In this document: one piece after another, positions 44,201 to 56,020 of the stretch | How positions within the stretch are numbered: the first letter of the stretch is position 1 | How the letters are laid out: every line of letters begins with the position of its first letter | DNA from: Edaphochlamys debaryana | Taxonomy: Eukaryota; Chlorophyta; Chlorophyceae; Chlamydomonadales | Length of the DNA: 64,000 nucleotides | Reading direction: 5' to 3' | Assembly: GCA_016858145.1 (NCBI GenBank) | Contig: JAEHOE010000108.1 | Location: forward strand, 310,001 to 374,000 | Position numbers and translations under genes: made by a program | Notes under the pieces: model-generated | Told to the model about the DNA's origin: nothing | The model's input: the letters and a program-made list of their open reading frames with translations, nothing else | Databases searched by the model: none

Positions 44201-45620
44201 GATGACTAAGGGACTCACGGGGGTGCCCGTGCATGGGCGGCGGGTGCATGGGCGGGTGCATGGGCGGCGGCATCCCCGGCGGCATGCCGTACGGCGGGCG
44301 AGGGGGCATGCCGTACGGCGGCGGCATGCCGTACGGCGGCGGGGGCCCGCCGTACGGCCCGCCCATGTGCGGCGGGGGGCCGGGGGGCGGCGGCATGGGT
44401 AGGCCCCCGGGCCCGGGTTGGTGCCAGGGGGCTGGGGGCATGGGCCCGGGGGGTGCCCCCGGCGGCGGCCGAGGAGGGGGTGGGCCACCCGGGTAGCCTC
44501 CCTGCGAGGTGCAGCGGCAGCGTCAAGCAGGGGGAGGAGCGGGGTGGGGGGGGGCAGAACGCGAGTTGTCGCTCCCGGTATCGTTGGCACAGCAGCGGCC
44601 GAGGGGAGGGAACCTGTGCAGGCCTCAACCCCCGGCAAGCTTGTAAAGCCCCCGTGCAAGCCCTCGATCCCCGGACCGGGCCCCAGGCCCCAGGCCCCAG
44701 GCCCACCGGGTAGGGTGGCGGCGGGAAGCCGGGGGGCGGCGGCCGAGGGGCGTAGCCTGGGTGATGGGGGGTTGGTTGGCAGGGCCCCCGATGTCAGTGC
44801 AGCCACACCGCGGGTCCCCGGACCGCCCACACCACCAGATGCCCCCAGGCCCCCAGGCCACGGCCACAGCCCTGTGCCTTTCCCCCCTCTGCAGCCGCAA
44901 GCTAGCTTAGTCATGCGGCTAAATCCGCTCCTTGGCCCCATGCGCATCCGCTCCCGCCCATCCCCATGCATCTTAGTCGGGGCGCTGGGAGCGGGGCCAA
45001 GCGTGGGCCGCCCTGGTTTGGGCCATTCACAGGCCTCGTCCACCTCCGCATCAGCATGCCGTACTACACGTGCCATCCCGGTTGGTCCAATGCAGGCGCA
45101 CGTGGGCCCCTCCTGCCTCACCCGGTGGGTAGCCCGGCGGGGGCTGCCCGGGCGGGGGCGGGCCCCCCGGGGGCGCGTGCCATGGCGGCGGGTAGGGCGG
45201 GGGGCCGCCCGGGCCGCCCGGGTGAGGGGGGTGCGGGTAGGGGGCGTGGGGTGGGCCGCCGTGGGGCCGGGGCCCCGGGGGCGGGCCGTCGCTGCTGCGG
45301 GGGGGTGCCAGGCGGAGGTGAGGGCGGGGTTTGGGTGAACCGCGCCACCACAGCCGCTCCCTCGACGTGCTAGCGACGCCCGGGACGCTGAAACCTCTCA
45401 GGCTAGCTGATGCAGCAACTGGAGGCCCCTGATCACGCGCCCGGCGACCGCAGTGTGCATCTGCACGCCGCATTTGCGAGCCGAACGCCAAAGCTTGGCT
45501 GTAAACTATTGTACCATTGCGTAGATCAAGCGCTCACCCAAAGCCTAGGCCATGCTTGAACTTGGCTGCGCCACGACCAACGCGCTCTTGCTCGTCGAAG
45601 AATCCTTGCTGGTCCTCCAT
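38251..45620 (-). CDS. PRP40: Pre-mRNA splicing factor Prp40 (WW and FF domains)
   Basis: Nineteen exons join in phase to 1,047 residues: 45538-45620, 45122-45294, 44707-44756, 44219-44501, 43934-44091, 43709-43777, 43377-43460, 43200-43271, 42663-42810, 42362-42465, 41856-41985, 41506-41609, 40892-41224, 40480-40616, 40031-40309, 39733-39847, 39374-39495, 38988-39199, 38251-38738. Prp40 is a U1 snRNP-associated protein that bridges the 5' splice site and the branch-point proteins. The N-terminus is Pro/Gly-rich with PYGMPP repeats. WW1 (about 253-282) reads WTVHKSGDGSVYYYNTMTE then ESSWDRP; WW2 (about 304-333) reads WQEVRCKDGRVYYYNPDSE then ETSWAMP. FF repeats follow from about 396 (RFKELLMDKGVTPFSRWERE, FKQLLDDVLVLERHVRKQ, FTTLLGEVV). 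The tail is a Gly-rich stretch and a long Arg-Asp dipeptide run ending KKRSRH, like RS/RD tails of splicing factors. The gene is divergent from the SWIM-RING gene. Confidence 0.94.
41573..41720 (-). repeat. Duplication inside Prp40 exon 12 reaching its upstream intron
   Basis: gccgcctggcgcgtctcctt at 41573 (coding KETRQAA on minus) recurs at 41691-41720 in the preceding intron, 118 bp away. Confidence 0.85.
42789..42945 (-). repeat. Acceptor-side duplication before Prp40 exon 9
   Basis: The acceptor and exon start (ETSWAMPE) at 42789-42813 recur at 42920-42945 with two changes, 131 bp upstream in the gene's direction. The copy also has an AG acceptor. Confidence 0.9.
43434..43583 (-). repeat. 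Acceptor-side duplication before Prp40 exon 7 (second WW half-exon)
   Basis: 43434-43469 (acceptor plus ESSWDRPAG) recurs at 43548-43583, where the copy reads ASSWDSPAG. Sequence between the copies stays open in frame, so skipping that splice would still give protein. Confidence 0.88.
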
Positions 45621-45884
45621 TTTGCGTTAGCTCACTTTCATCGTTCCATTGCAGTGTTTGTGTCTCGGGGTTTGTGTCGGCGGAGTGCGGGACTGCGGAG
45701 CGGACCTGTGCATGCGGTTGGCGCGGTCCTGCTAATGCAGGCGTCTTGGTGCCGCGAAATAATTTCTGCAGCACGAATAGACACAAGAATATATGCACGA
45801 TACACGCGCATAGTGCCGAAGCGCAATTGCAGACCAGCCGTGCTCTGAACACGTCCAGTGCCTCGAAGCAGCCCGCACCTAAAC
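45621..45884. promoter_or_regulatory. Bidirectional promoter region, Prp40 / SWIM-RING gene
   Basis: Only 264 bp separate the two start codons of divergently oriented genes, so 5' UTRs and core promoters must share this stretch. The strip is AT-richer than its surroundings near 45760-45810. I see no certain TATA box. Confidence 0.6.
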
Positions 45885-48800
45885 ATGGCCCCAAAGCGGC
45901 GCGTGAAGAAGGAGGTGGAGGAGGAGGACGACGACTTCGACGAGGAGGACCTCGACTGCCGCTCCGCCAAGCGCGCCCGCAAGGCCGCGCCCAAGGTGAG
46001 ATGGGTCCACGATTGCAGCTGTCGCAGATGCAGGCATTGAGACGGGCGGGGGCGCGGCGAGGCGGACGCTCGGCCCGGGCGGGTTTCGACATGACCCCGG
46101 CGGGGCTTTGCTGCCCCAACCTCCGTGTCTCTGTGCCGAGCGCCTCGTCTCTTCCCGCGCCCTTGAAACTCTGCTGGGCCCTCTCCACACACCCTCTCCC
46201 GCATCTTTCCGGGCCTTCCCCGCATCCCCATGCCTCAGGCCAAGGCCCCACCCGCCAAAAAGGGCCGCAGCAAAACGGCCGCGGCAGAGGTGGCCTCGGA
46301 GGCGGGTGCGGGTGTGGAGCCGGCGCCCAGGGCCCGCGGAGTGGCCAAGGGCGGTAGGGGCAAGAAGGGCGGGGAGCCCGACCTGGAGGAGACGCGTGTG
46401 AATGAGTTTGGGGGCAAGGTCATGTACCGCCCCAAGGCCTCCCAGGTTCGTAACGGGAGGTCGGGTGAATATCTCCGGATATCTCAGCTCTTGGCAGGTG
46501 GGTGCGGCACCTCCACTACCTCCCCTGGGTCACAGAAGGGATACACTGCGCAAGGCTGGGAAGGGCGCTAGCCGGGTACCCACCCCACAACGGGTACTGC
46601 AGCTTGCGAGTGTCGGACACATGACCTTCAGTCAGCTGTTTCGGCGTGCAGCGATTAAACCTGGACGGTGAGGCACCTCCACCGGGTCTGCGCTAGGGAG
46701 CACTCCGGGAGCCGGGGGTCAGGGCTTCGCCCATCCGCCCCTCACTGCACCGCATGCAACCCCATCTCACCCCCGACCGCCCCAGGCAGTGCAGGACCGC
46801 ATCGCACGGGCGCTGCCGGGTGAGGGCTGGCGCGGGATCGGCCTACGGGAGTGGGGTGGGGGAAATTATCGGAGGGGCTCAGTGATGGTCCCGGGCCTGC
46901 GCTTGTACTGTGCTTGATCCCGCCCTGCACGCTCCTGCCTCTCTTGACCCGCTTCTCCTGCTCGCACCGCTCGTACCCCGCCCGCCCGCCCGCCCACCCC
47001 CTGGGCAGGTGACTGTTCCTCGGCTGCCAACGGTCTCCTTGCATGTGTTCTCGCACCTGTCTCGCCCGTTGCATCACATGTTAACATGTGCATGTGCCCT
47101 CTTTGCCCTCATGCCTCCCTCCCTTGATGCAACTCACCCCTCCGCCCCTCCGCCCCTCCCCAGGCTCCGCCCACCGCATGTTCCGTTCCTGGTGGAGGTG
47201 CACCTCTCCCCTCCATCCCTCCCCCCTCCGCCCCTTCACCCCTCCCACCCAACTTCCACCACCCCCCCTGCACCACCCCTCGCACCCCCTGCACCCCCAG
47301 GCTCCTCCCACCGCATGTTCCTGGTGGAGGTGAGGGACGCGCCCCCCCGGGCCGCCTCCCCAGCAACGGCGGGGCCAGCGAAGGAGTTCCACGTGCTGGG
47401 GGCAACGGGCAACGGTGGGGCGGTTGGGGGTTGGGGCAGTTGGCAGTTGGGGCCACGGTTGAGAGCCGGTACCGGCTACTGCTTGGAGGCGTGGGCGACT
47501 GTAGGGCGTTGTCCCGTCACGTGCCATCAGCATCAGCCCCCGTTGTCCCTGTTTGCTCCCCGCCCCTGCAGTGTACCAGGTCCGCATCGGCCGCCAGCCG
47601 CACTGCACCTGCCCCGACTTCTCCCGCGGCAACCTGTGCAAGCACGTGCTGTTCACCATGTGAGGCCAGGTCGGGGGTTTGGGTGGGATGGGGTAGGCAT
47701 GGGTTGAAGTCTGGCACTGCATACCAGTGCGTGATGACCTCAGTGGATGGGCGGGGGCATACAGCAGAAGGATCGTGCGGCAAGTGGGCTGGCGTGTGGG
47801 AGTTGTGGCACTGCTTCCTGGTATGCGGCACTAAAACACAAATGCCCGTGCGTGCCTGCTGACCGCTAAATGCGGACGCGTCTGGGTGCGCCGTACCATA
47901 CACCCGTGCAGGCTGCGCGTGCTGAGGCGCCGTACGGACGACCCGCTCATTTGGCAGGCGAGCGTGGGGGCAGGGGCGTGGGCCCGGGACGGGATCGGAC
48001 GGGCCGGGATGCTCTCCGGCCCCCTAGGCTGCCCTCGCAAAGTCAAGATCCCCGGTTGTGAGTCTTGGCATCTGGGCTGCGAGATTGTCAGTTGTCATGC
48101 TTCTCTATCCTCTAGGCGGCCCTGACCAAGTCTGAGGTGGAGCAAGTGCTGTCCCCATTCGTGGCGGCACCGGGCGGCGGGGGCGCCGGCGGCTCCGCGG
48201 ACGGCGGCGCGGCGTACGACCAATCCGTACTTGCCAACATGCGCGTACGGCAGCGGTACGCGCAGCTCACAGGTGCGCGCGGCCCCTGGGTCCTGAGCTC
48301 CTGAGCTTGCTGTGTCTGGATTGGGCGCATCAGCCCTATATAAGGTTGCTTTGTTTCCTCAATCAACGGAAACCGCATCAAGCGCATCCCGATTGTTGAG
48401 GAATTTGCGGTGTCAGGTGTGGTCAAACGATTAGGCCACACCGCACGTATACTGACCTCATTCCTTGCCGCTTTGACTGCGTCGCAGGCGGGGCCAAGCC
48501 GGGCAAGGGAGGCGGCGCGGACGAGGGCGGGCGGCGGCCGGTGGAGGGGGACTGCCCCATCTGCTACGACGAGCTGGTGGCGGGCGCGGGCGGCGGCGAC
48601 GCATGCACCTGGTGCAGCAGCTGCGGCAACAACGTGCACCGGGAGTGCATCGGGTGCGTACGGATGGGGTCCGGCAGGGGTCCGGCAGGGGTCCGGACGG
48701 AGTCCGCGCGAGGTCCGGCAAGGTTCCGCGAAGGGCCCAGGCGGGGTCCGGACGGAGGGAGCCTGGCAGGGGTCCGGCAGGGGCCCGGGAAGTAAGCGGT

Positions 48801-49706
48801 TTCCGGGGTACATGGGTGATGGCGATAGAACTTGGTCAGTCGTGTGTGTGCTGACGTGGCCTCTCTTTCCTGTATGGTGACGGCGCGCAGGCGGTGGGTG
48901 CAGCAGAAGCGGGACCTGCGCCAGGCCGTCACGTGCGTCTACTGCCGCCAGCCCTGGGCGGCGGGCGACGAGGCGCCGACCCCCGCTGCCAAGGCCGCCC
49001 CGGGTGAGCCCCCACTGGCAGATTGACCAGGCCTGATAGAGGGAGCCATGTTGCATTGGAATTGGAACGCCTAACTTCTGATGGGTACTGAAACTTATAG
49101 GGCATCGTTACCGGTAGTCTCGGCCCTTCCTAGCAAAGGTGGAGGGAGCCATGGGGCATTGGAACTGGCTGGGTTTGTTTGCGTTTGCCTCTCTGCTCGA
49201 CCTCTTGTGTCCAACGGAATCTGGCCCGCACATGCCTGTCGTACGCTCGCCGTAACCGTCAGGGCATTGTCAGTCTCTCCCGTTTCTAACAGACTCTGGC
49301 CCGCCCAAACCCTGCAACGTCTGCATGTTCGCCATACACTCCCCAGGCGACTACGTCAACCTCTCGCAGTACAGCGGGCAGCGGGTGCCCTCCAACGCGG
49401 AGTTGTACGGCAGGTGAGCTGCTCGTCGATCGCTCACGTGTGGCTTGTAAACGCTCCTGGAGAGGCGGGTTCGATGGCATCCGCTTATACCGCCGGTGGC
49501 CTTTGCCCTCCGATTCCCCTTCCCTCCGTGGCTGCTGCCCTCTGAACCCCCTTCCCTCCGCCCTCCGTAAGGCTACCCCTACACTCTGACCCCGCCGCCC
49601 CTCCCATGATCTTCCCCCCCCCCCTGTCAGGACCTCCTACTTCCTGGCCGCACGGGAGGGGCGCATGAGCATGGCCGAGGCCATCCGCCTGCACCAGATG
49701 AGCTAG
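45885..49706 (+). CDS. SWIM zinc-finger and RING protein, ZSWIM2-like E3 ubiquitin ligase
   Basis: Eleven exons, 45885-45995, 46239-46445, 46786-46819, 47301-47414, 47572-47659, 47912-47957, 48116-48272, 48488-48653, 48891-49003, 49347-49413 and 49631-49706, join in phase to 392 residues. The N-terminus is lysine-rich and acidic with likely nuclear signals (KRARKAAPK, KKGRSK). A SWIM domain at about 156-182 has CxC then CxH (HCTCPDFSRGNLCKHVLF). A RING-type finger at about 275-327 has CPICYDEL, CTWCSSCGNNVHREC and CVYCRQPW. This order and spacing match the ZSWIM2/MEX family of E3 ligases, which transfer ubiquitin from E2 enzymes. The ATG at 45885 sits in a good context (aaacATGG); an in-frame ATG at 45858 would add nine residues. 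The intron after 47957 reads best with a GC donor (CAG|GCGAGC), giving LIWQ then AALTKSE. Confidence 0.93.
47161..47332 (+). repeat. Acceptor-side duplication before SWIM-RING exon 4
   Basis: caggctccgcccaccgcatg at 47161, followed by ttc and ctggtggaggtg, is a diverged copy of the true acceptor and exon start at 47298-47332. The upstream copy has extra bases that would shift the frame. Confidence 0.85.
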
Positions 49707-52068
49707 CCCGTACGGCACGTACGGCATCCGAAATGTACGGCACGTACGGCATCTGGATTATACAGCACGTACGGCACCTGGAGTCCGCTTGCTACGGAGA
49801 ATGCCGGGCGCCGGAGCGCTTCTCTTGCCTCTGCGCGGGCCCCACGGGCCCGGCCAGGGCGGAGAGGCCCTGCGGGCTGGCGGGAATGACGCCATGTTGC
49901 TCGCGCTGCGTTGTATCCGCTGTACGTGACTCGCACAACAGTTGGCCTGGGGTCCTCTTTGTTGGCCGTCCTGTTTCTCAAAGCGGTGCGCTCAATGAGC
50001 TCGCGACTTGAGCGGAGTGGTAGACTCGACGCGGCAGGGAGGTAGCTTGGGTGTGCGGAAGGGTGCTTGAGCTCACGGCACGAGGAGGAGTATGGACGAT
50101 GGCGAGTACAGGCGGTAAGGGATTGGGTGCCTGACCGGGCGCTACGGTTGCTGACAGTAAATGTAGTTGTATGCATGGGACTGCCCTTAAGAAGCGGCCT
50201 TCGTGCGAGGGCGCTCGCTTTGGACAGCGGCCGTAGGTACGGTTGTAAGGGTGGGTGTGAGGTGGGTGCGGCGTTGCCACTGGGGAGGCTGGTCTTTGCA
50301 TTGACGTTTTGACAGGAAGGCGCTGCCTGAAAGCGGCTCGCGTCCTCCGCCTTGTTGGAGCGCTGAATAGCGTTTATCAGAGGCATGACCCCAGTATCGC
50401 GCCGGCTTGGCGTTGCTTGGCGCCGGGCGGCTGCAAACATTGGAGGATTGTGGGGAAAGCTCTCGCACGTGAGGGTTGCAGGGCTCTCAAGAGCAGTTGG
50501 TGACTGAGGGGTAGGGCAGCCTGGCCTCGGGTCTGTGAGGATAGACCCGCGTCGAATTAGCAGGAGCATGTGAGGACGGCGGTCACTGCGTGTGGCCTGT
50601 CTGGGTTCAAGGCAATGTGCAGCTCTCTGGGCCTGGCCCCATGTGGCCACTGGCCAGGTGTTTGGCAAGTTGGCTTGTCAATCCGAGCAGTTGGTGACGG
50701 TGGGGCAGGCTGGCCTCAGGTCTGTGAGGGCGGTCCCTGCGTGTGGCCCGTTGGGGGTCATAAAGGCAGCTCTCTGGGTCTCACTGGGCCTGGCCCCGTG
50801 TGACTGGTCAATCTGCCCTCCGCGGAACAGCCCCTGCAAACCTCCATGCGACCGTTCATCGGGTGGCCGACTGGCCGTGCGCGCAGCTGCCTCGTCCTCA
50901 GCTCGCTCCAGCATTCCGGCGTGGAGGGACATGGAAGAGGCCCGGCGTTGGCCCTCGGCGTGCCCCGCCGCCCTCTGCTACCTCCGCTACCAACGCAGTG
51001 CCCAGCTGCCCACTACTTCGCAAAACACTCACATAGACCCACAGACTGACAACGTCAGCGGTGAGGCGCCGTGCGCACTCTTCAAGACGCCCGAGTCGTG
51101 CAACTAGTGCAGTACAACTCCAGTCCCTGGCCGTGCCCTCACGCACTCGCTTGCCTTGTACTCCTGCTTTTCACTCCACGGCTATGCTATGGGCTACGGC
51201 CACGGCCATGGGATTCTTTCCGGCTTGCTGCTGCTGGCAAAGTGGCGATGCTGCGGCCTACCTCCAGGGAGGTGCTGCTCTTCACACTGACATACCAGTA
51301 GCTGACTAGTAGGCTGTGCGCGTCTACCCCCCCCCCCGACCCCGGTCCACACACGCCGCCCCTCAACCGCTGCGGCGTATGCAACCCAGCACATCCCTTC
51401 CCTGTCAGGCAACCGGGAACCACACATGCGGCACGCAACCCGGTTACAATCTCACAAACATCTTGATGCGAGCGATGCCTGGCGCCTCACGGCTTTCGTC
51501 AGTCCCTTCAGTCCCTTAGCAGCGCCCAAAGGCAACCAAGCAATCGATTGGGCCCGGCCCGGCCGAACCCCTGGCGTCAACCGCTCGGCTAAATGCAACG
51601 CAACGCGGGCTTTCCACACGGGCTTTCAATTGCATCACGATTCCCAAACGATCTATCCAGGCAGCTTCCAGAAGGCAGAGGCTTATTGCCCACGATAGCG
51701 CAGTCTTGCTAGCCCATACTACCACCAGATTGCCGCATTGTAGCTGATGCTATGCGTGCACGCCACGCTCGCTTAAAGAGCAGATGGCACATCATGTACA
51801 GAGGATGGGAGTGCGATCGCAGTGGTGACAAAGCCAGCGGCGTGTGCAGTCCCATAATAATGTTAGAAGGCCAAATGCCAATGCGTCCGTCCGTCAGGAG
51901 TCTGGTCACAACGTATGGCATCAATCCTGCTGCAGCAAGCGTCGAATTCCAACATTCCACCACCACCACCACCACCACCACCACATACCACCCGAGCACT
52001 CAGCACACGGGCTCCCGCCTTACCCCGCCCCCCCCGCCCTCCCCCTCACCCCCCTCCCGCCGGGCCCC
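49707..52068. other. Intergenic between convergent genes
   Basis: 3' flanks of the SWIM-RING (+) and OTU (-) genes. It holds clustered tacggcacgtacggcatc motifs just after 49706, candidate TGTAA signals at 50244-50248 (+) and 51444-51448 (-), the 194-bp tandem duplication at 50492-50806 and a (CAC)n run at about 51958. No gene recognised. Confidence 0.5.
50492..50806. repeat. Diverged tandem duplication, period about 194 bp
   Basis: agcagttggtgac occurs at 50492 and 50686. Both copies continue with gcctggcctc, ggtctgtgag, gcgtgtggcc and agctctctggg in the same order. Confidence 0.85.
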
Positions 52069-55000
52069 TCACGCTGCCAGCGCCTGCCGCTGTGCCCGCG
52101 CTCCATTCGCCCGCCCTCCCGCCAGCGCCGCCTCCAGCGCGTCCGTCCCATCGTCTTCCCCGCCGCCCCCGCCCCCACCCACACCGCCCCCGCTGCCGGG
52201 GAACAGCAGGCTCGCGCCGCCCCCGAACGCACCCGAGCCGCCACCGTTCCACTGGAGACCCCCGCCGCCGCTGCTTGGCGCGTGTGACCCCACGCCGCCA
52301 CCCACGCCCAGGGTTACGGCGCCGGGGGAGGTGACGGTGGGGGAGCTCAGCTGGCCGGAGGCGGAGCGGGAGGAGAGGCCCGAGGAGGAGAGCTTGCGGA
52401 AGGAGCGGCTGACGGTTAGGGCCATGGTTTTGAGGGAGGACTGCCGCCTGGGGGGGGGGAGAGGTAGGGGAAGAGGCAGGGCAAGGGGTGGGGGCAGAAG
52501 CCCAGTCAGGAGGGGACGCAGGGAGGGGTGACGACCTGTCGCCTGCTGCGCCATGACCCGGCTGGACGTGCTTTGGACCGCCCGCCTCACAGCCGTCCTC
52601 TTCCCTTGTCACGGCCGGACCCGCCCCGGACAGCCGTCCGCTCATCACGGCCCGAAATCGTGTCCCCGTGTTTCCCTCACCGTATGCTGTTGTAGTGGAT
52701 GGGTGCGATGTAGGTGAGGAAGATCTCCCGGTCCAGCTTGCGGACCTGAACAGTGGAAGTAAAGACACAAGAATAATTAGACTGGGATATAAATGTGAAG
52801 ACTGGGATACAAATGTAAATATCGTCCAGGGTGCTGAGTCAGACCGCTGAAGCTCGTTGTAAGCGACGACGGCGTGGGGTCATGAGCAGGGCAGGTCGCG
52901 AGCATTGCGGCATCGCTGGCCGGGTGCCGTGCGCACGCGTTTCCAACATCCTGTCGTACAGCATCCTGTCGTACGCGCAACTCGTACCTCCGGCTCGTAC
53001 GTGAGGTACCAGTTGTCCACGTCGGACGTGACCACGTGCATCACGATGCCGAACGCATCGCACGTGGCTCGCTGCGGAGGATGGGAACGGCGGGGATACG
53101 GGGGCTGTGGTAAGCACACATCCCACCATCCCTACCAGCACATCTCTTTGCCCGCTGGCTCGCCGGTATCCGCAGCACCGACTGCTCTACCCCTTACGCT
53201 TGCGCCGCATGCCTACCGGCCGGCCTATGTCCCCTTCAGGCCCCCCCCCGTCCCCCGGGCTCCCCCACCCCCCGGCCCTCGACCTCTCTTAACCCCTCCC
53301 CACTCCTCCTCCCCCAGCCCCCCCGCCCCCTCACCAGCGTCAGCTCGTCCCCCCACGTGCCGCCCCGCGCCATCTGCCGTACGTACTCGTCGAAGTCCTC
53401 CCCCAGAAAGCACTCAAAGGAGGACCGCTGCTGAACGATGTGGCTCACGCCCTGTGTGGAGGCACAAGGTACCGAGGAAGGCTTCAGGTTTCAGGTTTCA
53501 GGTTTCACACTGTGGCTGCACGACATGGCTCACGGCCTGTGTGAGAGTATGTGCGGAAGCGAGGAGGAATGGGGTCAGGGTTTTCAGCGCGAGCAGTATT
53601 GGAGGTAGAATGGCTCGTAGCTCAGCCTTCCGCCAAAGCCTCCCGGCCCGCCAGCTCCCTCCAAAGCCTCGCCTGCTTGCGGATGGCTGAGTGGTGGTCC
53701 TGGGTGCCGTACAGCTCGTTACTAATGGACCGAAACTGCGGGGCGGGCATGGCGGGGGCGGGGGGGGGGATGGGGGGTTAGTGCGTGGCGCCAGGCATCA
53801 GCCCTTCCGGAGACGGATCCCTCCCGAGAGGCGAATGTTGACCTCATGAACCCATCCCCACCTCACCCCTTCCCGCCGCGCGGCTTTCCCCAACCGCCAC
53901 CAAAACCTCAACGCCCCAACCACCCGCCAACCCCCAACCGCCAACCACCTGGCAGTTGCCGTCGCCCGCCACGATCAGCATGTCCAGGTTCAACCGCTCC
54001 AACCGCTCCCGCAAACGCTGCTCGTGGCTCTTGTACGCCATGCCGGCAACCGCCTTCTTCTCCCGCTCGGCTGTGATGAGCACCTCCAGGCACTTGCGGC
54101 TGTGGGACCACTCCAGGCCTGCGCAGGATAATAACGACCGATGTGTGAGCTCCACTCTCGATTACGACTGCCGGCCACCCGGCATAGTGGCTCAATGCGG
54201 ACCGTCCTCTGAGCCCCCTGACGCCTCCCGCTGTGCCCCTTTACCCGCTTACTGCACACAGACCCCACCCCACACAGCTACCCCGCCGCCTCTCGAGTCT
54301 CTGCAGCCCTCCACCCGGCCATACTTCCCAGATAGTCCCGCCTCCACCCAGCGCCCCGCCCCATGCGCTGACCACTGCGATGCCATCACACCGCGGCACT
54401 ACGGTACGCCCCGTTGTCTATGCTAACCCATGCTCCGACCTCGTGCTCCCTGCACACTCCCTTGCTGGCTTGACCCATACGCCTCATGTAATCCCGCCTG
54501 CACCCGCCGCCCCGGTCCTCACCGTGAGGCGAGCGAATGCTCTTGACCCGCACGAAGCCCCGCCGGCTCGGGGCCCCGCCCTCCCACGTGGACCCCGCCA
54601 CGCTGCTCCGTACGCTGTACCCAGGCCCGACCAGGCCCGCCAGGGCCCCGCCGCTGCCGCTGCACACTGGGCCCGGCGATACGGGCGTGTGGGCCCCGGT
54701 CGTTGGCTGCGTCTGCGCCAGGCTGCCGCCGGCGGAGGAGCTGGCTTCCGTGGCGGCGGCGGTGGTGAGCGCCGACGCGGGCGCGTTAGCATCACTGAGT
54801 GCGAAGAGGCCGTTACCATTACCGTTACCGTTAGCGCCGCCGTTGGGTCTGGTGAGAGCTGCAAGGGCGCTACTGGCGGCGGCGACGGTCGCGGCGGCGG
54901 CGGAAGCGGAGGCGGCGACGGAGGCCGAGGTGGGGCGGTTGCGGTGCGTGCCGGCGGCGAGGCCGTTGGCAGTTGAGGTGGTTGGGGCGGTTGAGGTGGT

Positions 55001-56020
55001 TGCGTCGCCTTGCTCCTCCTGACGGGGGCTTGTCGCCTCGTCTACTGTGTCTAGGTAGCTGGGGACCGCCCCGGGAAGGTTCTGTGTCGGGTAAGATGGA
55101 ATGAGATGAGATGAGATGAGATGAGATGAGATGAGATGACGAGGTAAACATCAAGTGAGATGAGATGAGATGAGATAGGGTATAACATTAAGGGAGGTAT
55201 ATAGCAAGAAGCGGCCTTGTGTGGGGTTGTGAGGGTGCGGGTAGCGCTGGCCAGAAAGCCGCCACAGGCCTCAAGGGACCTATGAGCTGTGACCATTGCA
55301 GCCCTTGCAACGCTTGACGCTGTCAGCTCCCTCGGTCCACCGAGATCCTGCCTGCCGTTCTCCTGGCCTTCCCAGAGCTTCTTCACCCTCCTTCCGCCCT
55401 CCCGACGCCCTTGCGCACGGTGTCCGGGTCCTCCCCTCCCTCCCTCCCTCCCTCAAGCCCTCCTCTCACCCCTGTCGTCCCCCTCTTTCCCCCACTACTC
55501 TCCCCGCTCCAACCCTCTCCACTCTGTCGCCTCACCCCCCAGTCCAGATTGACGGGGCGCGTGTCGCCCATCCTCCTTCCCCTCCCCCTCCCCCCCCCCC
55601 TCCCCTGCCCTCCCCCTCCAGCCCACTTCTCCACCCTCTGTCATATACACACCCCGGCCCTCACCCCAAAGTCTAGGTTGACGGTGCATTGGTCGCGGGG
55701 CACCAGCAGGGGCGGCCGCAGGTGCGACAGCTGGCGGTGGAGGTCTGCGGCCCGGCCCCGCAGCGTCGAGTCCTGTTGATAACGAGGGCGACAACGAGGC
55801 CGGTTGGGGTTGTGTGAGGTATGCAAATTGATGGGAAGCCTGGGAACGGGCACCGGGGCCCAAGCCAAGGGCAAAGGGGGTCGAGGGTCCGGCATGGCAC
55901 GTGTGCCCGCACCTGGGGGATGGTCGGCAGCGGCAGCTCCTCGTCGGCGCTCGGAGCCGTGCGCTGCACGCTCTCAACGACCGACACCGCGGAGCCTCGC
56001 ATACACAGGCCCGGCATCAT
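52069..56020 (-). CDS. OTU-domain cysteine protease (deubiquitinase)
   Basis: Nine exons, 55913-56020, 55665-55772, 54523-55081, 53949-54118, 53673-53735, 53335-53451, 52988-53071, 52681-52745 and 52069-52447, join in phase to 550 residues. The OTU core spans about 260-425. Its catalytic loop is AGDGNCQFRSISNELYG (Asp311, Cys314); then come HHSAIRKQ, HIVQQRSSFECFL, WGDELTLRATCDAFGI and the catalytic-His strand YIAPIHYNSIR (His420). OTU enzymes cleave ubiquitin from substrates. The N-terminal third is low-complexity Ala/Ser/Asn. The C-terminal 120 residues are Ser/Gly-rich. The intron after 53673 has no nearby GT and appears to use a GC donor (CAG|GCGAGG). The 5' end is unsure: conserved-looking sequence continues in frame upstream of the ATG at 56020 (QHPLALPPE), and another open stretch to 56161 would join it only with a one-base shift. 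Confidence 0.9.
53440..53545 (-). repeat. Acceptor-side duplication before OTU exon 6
   Basis: tgtggctcacgccctgtgtg at 53440 (acceptor and GVSHI start) recurs at 53524-53545 as catggctcacggcctgtgtg, 84 bp away. Confidence 0.8.
55101..55176. repeat. GAGAT pentanucleotide microsatellite in an OTU intron
   Basis: Two runs of tandem gagat, about 55101-55140 and 55155-55176, separated by cgaggtaaacatcaag. They lie just upstream of the exon starting at 55081 on the minus strand. Confidence 0.95.

Noticed and set aside
45858..45884. Upstream in-frame ATG for the SWIM-RING gene
   Set aside because: Weaker start context; the ATG at 45885 begins the lysine-rich nuclear segment. Kept only as an alternative.
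51958..51990. (CAC)n run read as a poly-His or poly-Thr protein
   Set aside because: A simple microsatellite in the OTU 3' flank, outside any gene model.
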